A model generated the notes under the pieces. The model was not told where the DNA came from. It ran no database searches and was given only the letters and a program-made list of their open reading frames with translations. The translations under genes were made by a program, and so were the position numbers. A stretch of DNA of 64,000 nucleotides from Neostapfia colusana. Lineage: Eukaryota; Streptophyta; Magnoliopsida; Poales; Poaceae. Positions 20,643 to 32,400 of the stretch are shown piece after piece. Within the stretch, counting starts at the first letter, position 1. Each line of letters begins with the position of its first letter. The stretch is taken from positions 39,215,652 to 39,279,651 of the forward strand of contig JASWHV010000012.1 in the NCBI GenBank assembly GCA_030760725.1. The letters are read 5' to 3'.

Positions 20643-23600
20643 ATGACGCTTACTCGTGCCAACCCTGATTTTGGGGGTACCAGCCAAGGGGGAGAGACTT
20701 CCCAACAGCCTCCCGAGGACTCCTCGGGACAGCAGCAACAGCAACAGCAAACACCGCCACCGCCACTGCCAACGGTTACATTGGCCGACATCATCGCGGC
20801 AATGGAGGGTTCACATCAGCAGCACACGGAGCTGCTGCAAACTTTAATTGCGAATACGTCTCGCCCAGAGAGACGTCAAGACCGTGAGGAGCGTCAACAG
20901 AGCTCCTACTCCGACTTCCTGGCGACTCATCCCCCTGTATTCTCAAGGGCGGATGAACCTCTTGACGCAGACAACTGGCTCCGCGCGATAGATATGAAGT
21001 TCTGGCTGCTCCAGATAAGCGAGCAGCGCAAGACTCAGTTCGCGCTCCAGCAGCTCCAAGGATCCGCGAGCGCGTGGTGGGCCAACTTCTGTGCTTCACA
21101 GCCCACCGACCGAGTGATGACCTGGACGGAGTTCCGGACGGCCTTCAGGGCCTATCATATACCACCAGGTCTGATGAAAAGAAAGACGCAGGAATTCCTA
21201 CACCTGCAACAAGGGAGCATGAACGCGCTGGAATACTCCAGGGCGTTCAACGATCTCGCGCTTTATGCGTCGTATCATGCCGATACCGACGAGAAGCGGC
21301 GGGACCATTTTTACCAGGGGCTTAACCCGCTCCTGAAGGACAAGTTAGCGATGTTCAATCGCGGCAGCCTCAACGACATCATTGATGCTGCGATTGTTCA
21401 GGAGGACTCCGGCAAGGAGTTAGCGGCGGCGGAGAGAAAGCGAAGCGCGCCGCAGAGCAGCGGAGAAGGAGGCGGTCCTTCTCAAAAGTTTTGGATGGTG
21501 AATCGCCCACCATCAGGTCCACGCTGGCAGCCACCACAGCGGTTGATGCCGTTCCGCAGTCGACCGTACTCTTCACCGGCATTCAGGCCGGCACTGCCAG
21601 TACCACCTCCGCAACAACAGCAGCAGCGGGCGATGCCGCGTGCGTATGCACCTCAGCAACGCATGCCGGGCTTTCGTCCCCCGAACACTACACCAGCAGC
21701 GGCCACATGTTACAAGTGTGGTCGTCCAGGACACTTCGCGAGCAGTTGCCCGGAGAGGCAAGGCGGCGGAGTGGCACCACAGTTTCCGGGGAGGAATCAA
21801 CCCCGGAACCCTACTAATGCGCGGCGGGCAAACCCTAGGCCCGGCACCATCCACCAGCTTGCCATTGAGGACGTGCCGGAGGGCAAGCCAATCCTTGCGG
21901 GTATGTTCCAACTCCACCAGCATCCCGCTATAGTACTATTTGATTCAGGCGCCACACATAGCTTCATTAGCCAAGCTTTCATTGATAAACATAGCTTGCA
22001 AATACTACCCACCGATAGTCCCTATGTGATCTGTTCACCGGGTGGGAAAATTTCAGCAAGCATGATGGTCCCAAAAGCACCAATATGCTTAGAGGGTAGA
22101 GTTTACCCTACGTCTCTCATAATCCTAGAGGGACAAAAGGTCGATGTCATCTTAGGGATGTCGTGGTTAACCCGCCACGGCGCTGTTTTAGACACCGTCC
22201 TTCGAGTTGTGCACTTGAACTCAGAAGTGCACGAGTCTCACTCATTATTTCTGGACAGTCCAGAAATAAAACTTCCAAGTGTATATCAAGCCACAACCAT
22301 CAGATTGGAAGATATTCCAGTGGTCCGAGAGTTCCCTGACGTATTCCCGGATGATTTGCCAGGGATGCCGCCTGATAGAGAGGTGTAGTTCAAGATTGAA
22401 CTTGCACCGGGAACCATGCCAATATCCTGAAGGCCGTACAAGATGGCGCCCAAGGAGTTGGCTGAACTGAAGACTCAGCTCACGGACCTTCTGGAGAAGG
22501 GTTTATTAGGCCGAGCTCCCCGCCATGGGGCTGTTCAGCATTATTTGTCAAGAAGAAGGATGAAACGCTACGGCTTTGCGTGGACTATCATCCATGCCGT
22601 AACCATCAAGAACAAGTACCCGTTGCCACGGATCGACATGTTGTTTGATCAGTTGGTTGAAGCAAAGATCTTTTCCAAGATGGACTTAAGATCCGGGTAC
22701 CATCAGATTAAGATAAGGGAGGAGGACATTCCAAAGACAGTTTTTTCGACGAGGTACGGACTTTATGAGTACCTGGTCATGTCCTTCGGCCTCACCAATG
22801 CTCCAGCTCACTTCATGTACTTAATGAACTCGGTATTCATGCCGGAGCTGGACAAGTTTGTCGTGGTCTTGATCGATGACATCCTAGTATATTCCAAGTC
22901 GGAGGAAGATCACAAAAAGCATCTGCGTATAGTCTTGCAACGGCTGCGGGACCACAAGTTATACGCGAAATTCAGCAAATGCGAGTTTTGGATATCGCAA
23001 GTGCCTTTCCTTGGGCATATCATCTCAGCGGAGGGTATCGCTGTGGACCCGAGCAAGATCACTCAAGTGCTGAATTGGAAATCCCCGAGAACTGTTCACG
23101 AGGTACGGAGTTTCCTCGGACTCGCGGGATATTATCGGAGGTTCATTCCAAACTTCTCGAAGATTGCCAAGCCTATTGCAGAGCTGCTGAAGAAGGCTAC
23201 CAAATATGTTTGGAGTCCAGCATGTGAAGCAGCATTCAAGGCTTTAGTCAAGCACCTGACATCAGCACCGGTTTTGGGGCAGCCAGACACCACAAAACCG
23301 TTCGATGTGTACTGCGATGCATCCGGCATTGGGCTCGGATGTGTGCTGATGCAAGACCGAAGAGTGGTCGCGTATGGATCACGGCAGCTTAGAAACCATG
23401 AGCAGAATTATCCAACCCACGATTTGGAGCTCGCTGCCGTGGTACTTGCACTAAAAATGTGGAGGCACTACCTACTCGGTAACCTCGTACATTTATATAC
23501 CGACCATAAAAGCCTCAAGTACATATTCACTCAGAAGGAGCTGAACATGAGGCAACGAAGATGGTTAGAATTGATAAAGGATTACGAAATAGAGATCCAT

Positions 23601-25190
23601 TATCATCCGGGCAAGGCAAACGTAGTGGCAGATGCGCTGAGCCGCAAGTCACACGTCAACAATCTGACCATCACACCGTTGGAAGAGAGCGGACCACCAC
23701 TACATGTGATTCCACACGGAGCTCTCTACAACCTAGCTTTGATCCCCACCATCCGTGAAGAGATAGCGGCTGCTCAGAAACATGACAAGGGCATGTCGCA
23801 TTTGCGGAGACGTGTAGACAGTGGGGAGCTGAAATGTTTCCGGAAGGACGGAGACGGCGTCCTATGGTTCAAGGACCGGATCATCGTACCCCGTAACCCA
23901 GAATTACGGAAGAAAATTTTTGATGAGGCTCACTTATCAAAATTTTCTATTCACCCCGGCAGCAACAAGATGTATCAAGAACTCAGAAGCAAGTTTTGGT
24001 GGACACGAATGAAGCGAGAGACTGCAAAATACGTGTCCGAGTGTGATACATGTCGAAGGGTGAAGGCAGACCACATGCGGAAACCGGGACTGCTGCAACC
24101 ACTGGGCATTACTGCCTGGAAATGGGAGGATGTGAGCATGGACTTCATCATCGGTTTACCCACCACCTCGCAGAAACATGATTCTGTGTGGGTGATCGTC
24201 GATCGGCTCACCAAAGTTGCCCATTTCATCCAGGTCAACACCAACTTCAACGCCAATAAGTACGCTGAACTGTACATCTCACGGATCCTATGCTTGTACG
24301 GCGTACCCCGTACTATCATATCGGATCAGGGCACTTTATTTGTGTCCTGCTTTTGGGAGCAGCTCCATGCTGCCTTGGGGACGAAATTGATCCGTAGTTC
24401 AGCATACCACCCGTAGACGGATGGGCAAACGGAGCGGGTAAATCAGATCTTAGAAGACATGCTACGAGCTTGCGCTATCAACCACGGCAGGAATTGGGAT
24501 GATCACTTGTCGTTAGCCGAGTTCTCGTACAACAATGGATACCAAGCCAGCATTAAGATGGTGCCCTACGAGGCGCTATATGGGCGGAAATGCCGCACAC
24601 CACTGAATTGGTGTGAATCTGGCGAAAGGGTGACCTTCGGGATTGACCTTGTCAACAACGCGGAAGAAAAGCTTCAACTGATTCAGGCGAACCTAAAAGC
24701 CGCTCAATCCCGACAGAAACAGTATGCGGACCGGAGAAGGCGCCCGTTACAATTCGAAGTTAGAGATCACATATACCTACGGGTGTCTCCAATGAAGGGC
24801 GTAAACAGATTTGGGGTGAGAGGAAAGTTGGCACCCCGATTCATCGGTCCATTCCAGATTACCGAAAGATGTGGATCAGTGGCATACCGGCTGAAATTAC
24901 CAGAAGCACTTTCCGGTGTGCACGACGTCTTTCACATTGCCGAGCTGAGAAAGTGTCTTAAGCTATTAACTACCGTTCAGCTGGAGGATATTGAAGAACT
25001 GCAACCGGATCTCACCTATCGGGAGGAACCGGTGCAGATTATCGATGAAAAGGCCCAAACCACACGCAACCGTACGTTGTGGTTCTACAAGGTTCTATGG
25101 AGTAATCACTCTATGGACGAAGCGACACGGGAGAGCGAAGAATTTCTTCACGCTAACTACCTCGACTTTTTCACGTCACATATCCGGTAA
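20643..25190 (+). pseudogene. Tekay gag-pol polyprotein (three nonsense codons)
   Basis: One frame runs from the ATG at 20643 to the TAA at 25188. Domains in order: a Gln/Pro-rich N-terminus; the Gag core (WWANFCASQPTDRV, AYHIPPGLMKRK); zinc knuckle CYKCGRPGHFASSC at about residue 355; protease DSGATHSF at about 433; RT with LIDD near residue 744; RNase H (DASGIGLGCVLMQD); integrase with HHCC zinc finger (HPGSNKM... CDTC) and DDE residues in SMDFIIGLP, ISDQGTLF and QTERVNQ; then a chromodomain-like tail (LWFYKVLWSNHSMDEAT). It should act in virus-like particles, with the tail steering integration. Breaks: TAG 22386-22388, TGA 22428-22430, TAG 24414-24416. An RT stretch from about 22505 to 22595 is in the wrong frame, with compensating indels. 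The family usually has about 1500 codons, as here. Confidence 0.95.
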
Positions 25191-25565
25191 TTTTCCACCG
25201 TCCTCTCTCTCATTTTCACCTTATAATCTCGGAACGAGATTCTTTTAAGGGGGAGGAATGTAAGGGCCTCAGTTTTTGACACATATTTGAAGTGTTCATC
25301 ACCACACCACACACCTCATTTGAGGAAAGTTGATGAACACAAATGAAGAGCAAGTAACCACACCTCGACTTTTTCACGTTGCATATCCGGTAATTTTCCA
25401 CCGTCCTCTCTCTCATTTTCACCTTATAATCTCGGAACGAGATTCTTTTAAGGGGGTAGGAATGTAAGGGCCTCAGTTTTTGACACATATTTGAAGTGTT
25501 CATCACCACACCACACACCTCATTTGAGGAAAGTTGATGAACACAAATGAAGAGCAAGTAACCAC
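25159..25565 (+). repeat. 204-bp tandem duplication across PPT and LTR start
   Basis: Unit 1 (from 25159) and unit 2 (from 25362) both contain the last pol codons, a short spacer, a PPT (AAGGGGGAGGAA or AAGGGGGTAGGAA) and about 100 bases of LTR start. Only the LTR beginning at 25463 continues to full length. The units differ at a few positions, for example CACGTCACA versus CACGTTGCA. The 5' LTR shows no such duplication. Confidence 0.9.
25247..25258 (+). other. Tekay polypurine tract, first copy
   Basis: AAGGGGGAGGAA lies directly before TGTAAGGG. A second copy at 25450-25462 with one extra T precedes the full 3' LTR. It is the primer for plus-strand DNA synthesis. Confidence 0.85.
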
Positions 25566-26817
25566 CATCAACATGCTCATTAGAGAACAAACTCACATAT
25601 TGCAAAAGTGGTATTTCCCACATGTGATATAGAGGGGCTGGACATATGAAAACTCTTACACATTGCTAAGGATGTCCATGCCAAGTTTCACCCAAATTCA
25701 AAACCTTGTTGAGGTCATTTTGGGTATAGTTAGAATGAGTGCAGTTTGAAAGCATATTCAAATTCAAACTGTTTTTATCCCATGAATTTAAAAGTGGGAG
25801 GCATATTCTTATTTAGCACATTTTTATGAGCTCACACACCAATTTTCACTCCATTTGGAGTTGATCTTGACATGAGCTAAGTGGGACAAATTCAAACTTT
25901 ATTTGAATTCAAAACTGAACTTGTGCTGAAATTCATTCAAATCAAACCCAATTGGAATTCTAATCAATTCAAATGACACATGGGTGAATAATTTGAATCA
26001 CCAGGGGTATTATGGGGATCACTGTTTACAACAGTGATTAGGAGTAAATTTCAGAGGTTAAAACCCCGGGTGGGACCCACATGTCATAGAGAGAAGGAGG
26101 CAAAACTTGCACACAAAGTCACAGCCTCGGTGGAAAATTCCACCGAGCAGCTGTCGGCTGTGCCACCGAGCAGCTACCGGCGCCACCAGCTTCTTCCCCT
26201 CTCCGCGCGCTGGCGCCTAGGGCGGCTTGCTCGCGCCCCCACGCGACCGGCACCGCCTCCACTGAGCAGGAGTCGGCCGGCTTTATCTTCTCGCGGGCAA
26301 ACCCGAGCAGCGGCATTGTTCTCGCCGCAGCTCTATGCTCAATCGTGAAAACCAGCAAAACCATCTGCTCCTTCGTCCCTGAGCTGCTAGAGAGCCACCT
26401 GAGGTCGCACTTCATCTTCCCAATGCCAGAAACCCCGAGCTCCGACCTCCTTTGCCCAAAAACGATCGCCACCGCGGCGACCTAGCCTCAGCCGAGAGTC
26501 AGGCACCCGTGGACAGCGTTCCACAGGCGTTTTCACGGTCCAGCAAGAGAGGCAACAGGAGCGCGCGACCACCGTGCTGCTCTCCTCCAAGTTTGGAAGC
26601 AAACCGTGAAGAATCCACAGAGAATTTCCAGTTTTTGCTCCGGCGACCGTAAACCGAGCTTCTGGTACGGTTTCTTTAAATTCTCGCTCTATGATCTTTC
26701 GGAGGTTATCAAATCTTGCACATAGACGCTGGACTAGCCGGCGATCAAGTTCTTTTCTGCATCCGTGGCATGAAACTGTCTAGGAGTAACGAATTTCGAG
26801 CTCGATCGAGGGCGGTC

Positions 26818-29346
26818 ATGGCGGGCACGATCGGTCACATGGTGCCGACCGACTTGCCGCCATCCCTGAACCCTTTTGACACCTTGTCGAGCTTCCTAGA
26901 GGTACACTGATGCTATAGGACCGTTTGTTCGAGGTGTTGGCGGGTTAGAACCCACGGTCGACGGCGCCGAACCTCAACCGAGGCCGCGGCACATCGCCGG
27001 GCTATTTCCGGTCACCGCCAGCCTGACCTGACACCACCGACGTGTTCCTCGACGTCGACAACCCCCTGGAGGCGAGTTTCAGACCCTGGGATGTCCATCA
27101 GCGGCGAGTCGGCGAGCTCCGGGTCTGCTCCGGCGAGGTCGGCGGCGCGGGCGCGAGAGAACGGCGGGAGGAAGACGAAGCCGGCTGGCCCACGTGTCAG
27201 CGGCTGAAGAATTTAAATCGGGATCGGGTGTGGCCGGGGACCGGCTGTGCTGGCGCGCAAATACCCTGTGAGCTCCGGTGTGCCGGACACCTCCGCGTTC
27301 GACACGTGTCCCCGCGGGCCCCCGAGAGTTTAAACTTTTTCCCCGATTTTCAGAATTCTCCCAAACTTCAAATCCTCATAACTTTAGCTAGAAAGCTCCA
27401 AATCGAGTGAACCAAATTTTGTTGGATTCAGCTCTCTGAGCACTTTCCATAAAATCAAGTTTCACTTCATGAAAACCCTTATTTCTCCAGAATTAATTCC
27501 TCAAAATTTAAACTGTTAGGAATTTTAACTGGAGAATCCTTTGGAGAAAAATCCTGAAATTTTGCTGGGATGTTCACCAAAATATCCCTGAACTACCATC
27601 AATATTTCAGACCCATTGGAGCTCATTCGGTCCACCTAATGGTGTGATTAGTGGAACTGTTCCAAAGAAAATAGAAAATGTTCAGAAACATTTTCAGAAT
27701 TTTCTTTGAAATCGTTTAGCTCATTTCTTTAGTTAGGAACCTTCAAATTAAGTGAGACCAACTCCATTAGAACACTCTGAAAATATAGTTTTCAGAAAGT
27801 CATAGTTTGTTTCATGAAAATCCTTAGAACACCCTAAAAGCCTTCAATTAAGGTCAAGTACATGATTAATTGTGGAGGGCTCAATTGAGCTTTACTGCAA
27901 CTAAAACTTGACCAAATCTCTGTTTAGGTTGTAACCAAGCCCCAGTAAAAGTTTCACAGTCATTGGGTCTGTCTAGCAAGGGTTATAGACTTCACAACTT
28001 CAAACTTATACAAATGCATTTAAATTGATACATGTATTGCTTCTATCATGTAGTCGCTAAGGTCGAGGAGGAACCCGAAGTCCTAGATTTCGTTACTCCA
28101 GAGGAGCAGCTAGCCTACGACCAAGAGCAGCAAGGCAAGCTCCGGTTTGCATTAACCGTTTTACAAATTTTTATTGTTTTGAGCACTTACTCTATTATTA
28201 TTATGATTCTACGCATTAGGGTCTTGTTTGGAAACCCAATTTCATAGCCAAGAAAACCATGGGTTGGGTTTAGGATTGCAAACCCCGTTAGCTACTGCAA
28301 TCCTAAGATAGTGTAGGATTCGGTACAAGTCGAGTAGTTGGAACTACTCGCGAGCATAGGCTAGAGGCACTCGACTCGGGTAGTGATAGCACATGAAACA
28401 TATGGCAAGAAAATGAGACCAAGCGGAGGATAAGGGCAGCAGGACTTTGGGGCCTGTGTGCTGTAGCTCCGCTTGTGTCGATTGAGGACCGAGCCGTGTG
28501 CGGGCCTGTTGAACAAGCTAGAACAGTACCGAAGACCTACCGGCTATATGGGGACCAGGAAACCGATGTAACTCGGGTAGCTGGGTGTTGAGGCATATCT
28601 GGTCGTTCAGAGGGTAGGTTGAGAGCTCGAGGTGTAAATCGGCTGGCGGCACTGAGATGCGCATGCAGAGACCTCTTGCTCGGGACGATTGGACCGGTTC
28701 AACATTTGGCTAACGGGTGAAAGGAAGTCGCGTACGGCGTCCGTGATGGTTGTTGTAGGCAACATCGAGTACGGGCGTACGTGACGGGTTGTTTGGGTAA
28801 CCCTGCAGGTGTAAATCGATTATAATCGCCGTCCCTTGCGGTCAGTGAGTACCACTTGTTCACTGTACCATGACGTAGAAAGAACAGGCTAGTTACATGT
28901 TAAAATGTTGCTGATTGAAAGATGGACTTGTTTGCTAATGAATTGCTTTAGTGTAGAGGTAACTAAAGTTCTTTTCAACTTTGGGCAAAGTACATGAGAG
29001 AAATGCGTTTCTTGTTTGATTGCGGCTCTCTCATGTGCCTTAGCGTAAGGTTCTCAACAACCTGCTGCTAAAACTTGAAAGTAAGGTTCTACTAATTAGG
29101 CGAGTCCTTGCAAATGCTTTTTACCTCATGTAACCCATCACCCTCATGTAGAAGTTCCATGTTTAGGTGAGACGGGTCAGACTTGCTGAGCCTTCGTGCT
29201 CACTGCTTGTGTTTGAAGCTTTTGCAGGGTTCTATGAGGAAGGGACTACCGAAGAGGAGACGGAACCCCAGGAGGGGAACCCCAGGAGGGGAACCCCGTC
29301 TAGTGGGAGTCATGCACGCCGCAGAGTTATTGTGTGTGTGTGCTAG
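26818..29346 (+). pseudogene. LTR mini-ORF, 3' LTR copy (exon 3 frameshifted)
   Basis: Exon 1 at 26818-26901 and exon 2 at 28062-28134 have the same lengths, phases and splice sites as in the 5' LTR, and the exon 2 donor reads CAAG|GCAAGC. Exon 3 begins at 29228 after TTTTGCAG, but a 14-bp duplication changes the frame, so the conserved VEWESCTPQS end is lost and the frame runs on to TAG at 29344-29346. The upstream stem-loop is intact here (29188-29201). Confidence 0.4.
29188..29201 (+). other. Conserved LTR stem-loop GAGC...GCTC
   Basis: GAGC-CTTCGT-GCTC is preceded by TTGCT and lies about 26 bases upstream of the exon 3 acceptor. Equivalents with different paired bases occur at 8051-8064, 41440-41453, 50554-50570, 55723-55736 and 60742-60755. 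In the 5' LTR copy (17566-17579) one side is mutated to GCGC. Confidence 0.5.
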
Positions 29347-29564
29347 CAAGGACACGTTCAAGGGCTGAACGTGCACTTGATGCTTAGTCTACGCCCGTGA
29401 GTGTAGACTGAACTTATTTTGTTGTAAACATGTTCATAAACTTGTTTATGTAATAAAATTTCGCTTCCGCTTTGTACATTTGACGTGTGTTATACGGTGC
29501 TGTGCAACGCAGCACCTCTCAGCGTGATCCTCGCTCGACAAAACCCTAGGGTTGTGTCAGAAGT

Positions 29565-31389
29565 GGTGCTGCTGCCCTAAAACTCGGAAGTAAATAACGA
29601 TGAAGCTGCTGATTTTGCACCACAACCAGCACCAACAGTCACTACTGCTGGTTCGGACCTTCCTCAATCAACAAGCTCTCCTAATCAAAGGTCCGAACAT
29701 GAAGAAGAAGGTGCTTGTGAAGTGTCTACTCCCCTCCGAGTACTCAAAATTCATCCTCCACAACAAATCATTGGAAGCTTGCATGAACGAGTCACTCGGT
29801 CCAGGTTTTGCGATCCAAACTCTCATGCTCATTCTGCTTTTGTTGCTTCTTTTGAACCCAAGGATATATCACACGCACTCACTATTGAATCTTGGATTAT
29901 TGCCATGCAAGAAGAGTTAGAAAATTTTGAAAGAAATAATGTTTGGAAACTTGTACCTCCACCTCAAGGTCACACATTAATTGGAACTAAATGGGTATTT
30001 AAAAATAAGCAAAGTGAGGATGGGGTTGTGGTTAGGAATAAAGCTAGGTTGGTTGCTCAAGGTTTCACTCAAATTGAAGGTCTAGATTTTGATGAAACAT
30101 TTGCTCCTGTTGCTAGATTAGAAGCTATAAGAATTTTATTAGCATTTGCTGCATCTAAAAGTTTCAAGTTATATCAAATGGATGTTAAAAGTGCTTTTCT
30201 TAATGGCTACATAGAGGAGGAGGTTTATGTTAAGCAGCCACTGGGTTTTGAAAATCCAAATTTTCCTAATCATGTTTACAAACTGTCCAAAGCCTTGTAC
30301 GGTCTAAAACAAGCCCCTAGAGCATGGTATGATAGGTTAAAAACATTCTTACTTGAAAAGGGGTTTACCATGGGCAAGGTTGATAAAACTCTTTTTATAC
30401 TTAAGCATGGCAATAACTCATTATTTGTTCAAGTGTATGTGGATGATATTATCTTTGGTTGTGCTTCTCATGATCTCGTGTCCAAGTTTTCAGCTATGAT
30501 GAGTTCAGAATTTGAGATGAGTATGATGGGAGAACTCACATACTTTTTGGGGCTGCAAATCAAGCAAACAAAAGATGGAACTTTTGTGCATCAAACTAAG
30601 TATACAAAGGACCTTCTTAAGCGCTTCAAGATGGACAAATGCAAGCCTCTTTGGACACCAATGGGAATAGCAACAACACTTGAACTTGACGAAGATGGTG
30701 ACCCGGTCGATAAAAAAGAATACAGAAGTATGATTGGATCACTTTTGTATCTCACGGCGTCAAGACCGGACATACAATTCAGCGTATGTCTTTGTGCATG
30801 TTTTCAAGCTTCTCCACGTGCTTCACATCGCCAAGCCATCAAAAGGATTCTCAGGTACCTACATGGAACTCAAGAATTTGGCATTTTTCTTCCTTCTTCC
30901 TCAACCGTTTCTTTGAAAGCTTTTTTGGATGCTGATTTTGGGGGTTGTAGGATTGATAGGAAAAGTACTTCGGGTGCTTGTCATTTTCTTGGTAATTCAC
31001 TTGTTGCTTGGTCCTCTAGAAAACAAAGTTCAGTTGCACAATCCACGGCCGAATCTGAATATGTAGCTGCGGCTAGCGCTTGCTCACAAATTCTTTGGAT
31101 TCTTCAAACACTTAAGGACTATGGGGTTGATTTAGATAGTGTTCCACTGTTTTGTGATAACACTAGTGCAATTTGTATTGCTAAAAACCCCGTGAAACAC
31201 TCTAGAACTAAGCACATTGACATTAGGTATCACTTTCTTCGTGATAATTTTGAAAAAGGAAACATTGTGCTTCACCATGTCGATACCGAACAACAATTGG
31301 CTGATATTTTTACAAAACCTTTGGATTTCACTCGTTTTTGTTTCATTCGTAGTGAAATAGGGGTTATGCATACTCATGGCTTAAATTGA
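29565..31389 (+). pseudogene. Copia RT and RNase H, 3' part of pol
   Basis: The copia frame resumes after the GAAGT duplication, in the same phase as the integrase part, with one in-frame TAA at 29578-29580. From about 29599 the frame is open to TGA at 31387-31389. RT motifs: FAPVARLEAIRILLAFAA, QMDVKSAFLNGY, LYGLKQAPRAWYDRL and the catalytic YVDDIIFG. RNase H: DADFGGCRIDRKSTSG, SSRKQSSVAQSTAESEY, then CDNTSAI and KHIDIRYHF, ending HTHGLN. The catalytic residues appear intact. A GTG at 29722 is not a meaningful start, because this is polyprotein. Confidence 0.95.
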
Positions 31390-32386
31390 GGGGGAGTTTT
31401 TGAAACTTTGAAAGTCTATGTGTGAATCTGAAACTAAAATAATATGAGCATAGTATTTCATACATATATGACTTTGTGATTCCTTTTACAGGCTGAAAGT
31501 TCTTACTACATTACTTATGTTATACATTTTGTAGTTTTTGCCATGACTAGTAATTGGAATAATTACTTACACTAAATCTGGTCACGATCGAACTTTCTTT
31601 CTGTTTTGAACTTGTTGCTTGCTCACAAGTGCTTTTAATCATAAAAAATTAATCAAGTGATCAGCTCACATGTTGAGTTTTCAAATAAAAAAGTTGAGAA
31701 AAAATCAAGAGAATATGCATGCATCGCACTTCTTCTTTTGAGATTGCTTACCATTGCACTAAGATATGAACTTGTAAGGAATTGTGTATGACTAAAACCA
31801 TGTCCTTAAGCTTCGGATTGTCAAATGACATAGGCTTGGCTTGGTTGGTTAGAATAAGGCTGATGCGGCATATAATCTCTTGCAAATATCATATGATCAA
31901 CTTTGTGCCTTAAATGATTATGAATAATAAAAATGCAGCAACAAGTGTCATGTTTTCAGGTTTTGAAATAGTTGAGTAAGGGAGATCATGACTTGCTTAA
32001 ACTGAAAACTACATTTGATCTCTAGCATGGCTTACACTACTTTACGTATCTCATTGATGTGATAGTGTAAGTAACCTGATAGTATGACTTGGATGAGCTT
32101 TGTTTTGTACGTATATGTTATAATATGCTCATAACATTTAAAAATTTCTCTTTTGAACCTTGCTGAATACATTGTCAAAGGGGGAGAAATTTGTATAAGG
32201 AGAGATTTTTTTACACTTTGCATATGTTATACACTTTCTTCCTTCTCTGATTTTAAAAAATGGGGAGAAATTAATAAAGGGGGAGAAATGAGTTTTCAAA
32301 GCTTTTCAAAACTTTTCATAAGCCAATGTTCGGATTTTAATTGGTGTTGCCAATGCATTCATCAAGGGGGAGAAGCCAATGCATTC
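31390..32386 (+). other. Copia post-pol spacer with repeated purine tracts
   Basis: About 1 kb without a convincing ORF. An env-like gene, sometimes present here in SIRE-type elements, is not seen. PPT-like GGGGGAG motifs recur near 31389, 32178, 32277 and 32366. A 25-bp unit containing one of them is tandemly repeated (32349-32373 and 32375-32399). Confidence 0.7.
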
Positions 32387-32399
32387 ATCAAGGGGGAGA
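32387..32399 (+). other. Copia polypurine tract
   Basis: ATCAAGGGGGAGA ends one base before the 3' LTR (TGTGAG). It is the last of several similar tracts and the one positioned to prime plus-strand synthesis. Confidence 0.85.
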
Positions 32400-32400
32400 T

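Larger units (their letters stand above)
13843..29559 (+). mobile_element. Central Tekay-type Ty3/gypsy retrotransposon
   Basis: This complete element has 4.1-kb LTRs (13843-17923 and 25463-29559), GAAGT duplications, an initiator-Met PBS, an extra ORF before gag, a single gag-pol frame, a PPT and a chromodomain-like C-terminus. It is inserted in copia pol. It is relatively young: I counted six mismatches in roughly the first 580 bases of the two LTRs. The gag-pol frame carries three nonsense codons and a compensated frameshift, so it is probably not autonomous. A 204-bp tandem duplication spans the PPT and 3' LTR start. Confidence 0.97.
25463..29559 (+). repeat. Central Tekay 3' LTR
   Basis: This 4097-bp LTR is nearly identical to 13843-17923. 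Visible differences are mostly single substitutions, plus a 14-bp tandem duplication (CAGGAGGGGAACCC) near 29270-29297 that shifts the frame of exon 3 of the mini-ORF. It ends GTTGTGTCA, followed by the GAAGT duplication. Confidence 0.95.

Noticed and set aside
20788..21000. Short Gln/Pro-coding repeats as a microsatellite of interest
   Set aside because: CAG/CAA-rich stretches are the usual low-complexity N-terminus of Tekay Gag and occur at the same place in element B.
31390..32386. Possible env-like gene after copia pol
   Set aside because: Some SIRE-type elements carry one, but no ORF above about 94 codons, signal peptide or membrane segment is present here.
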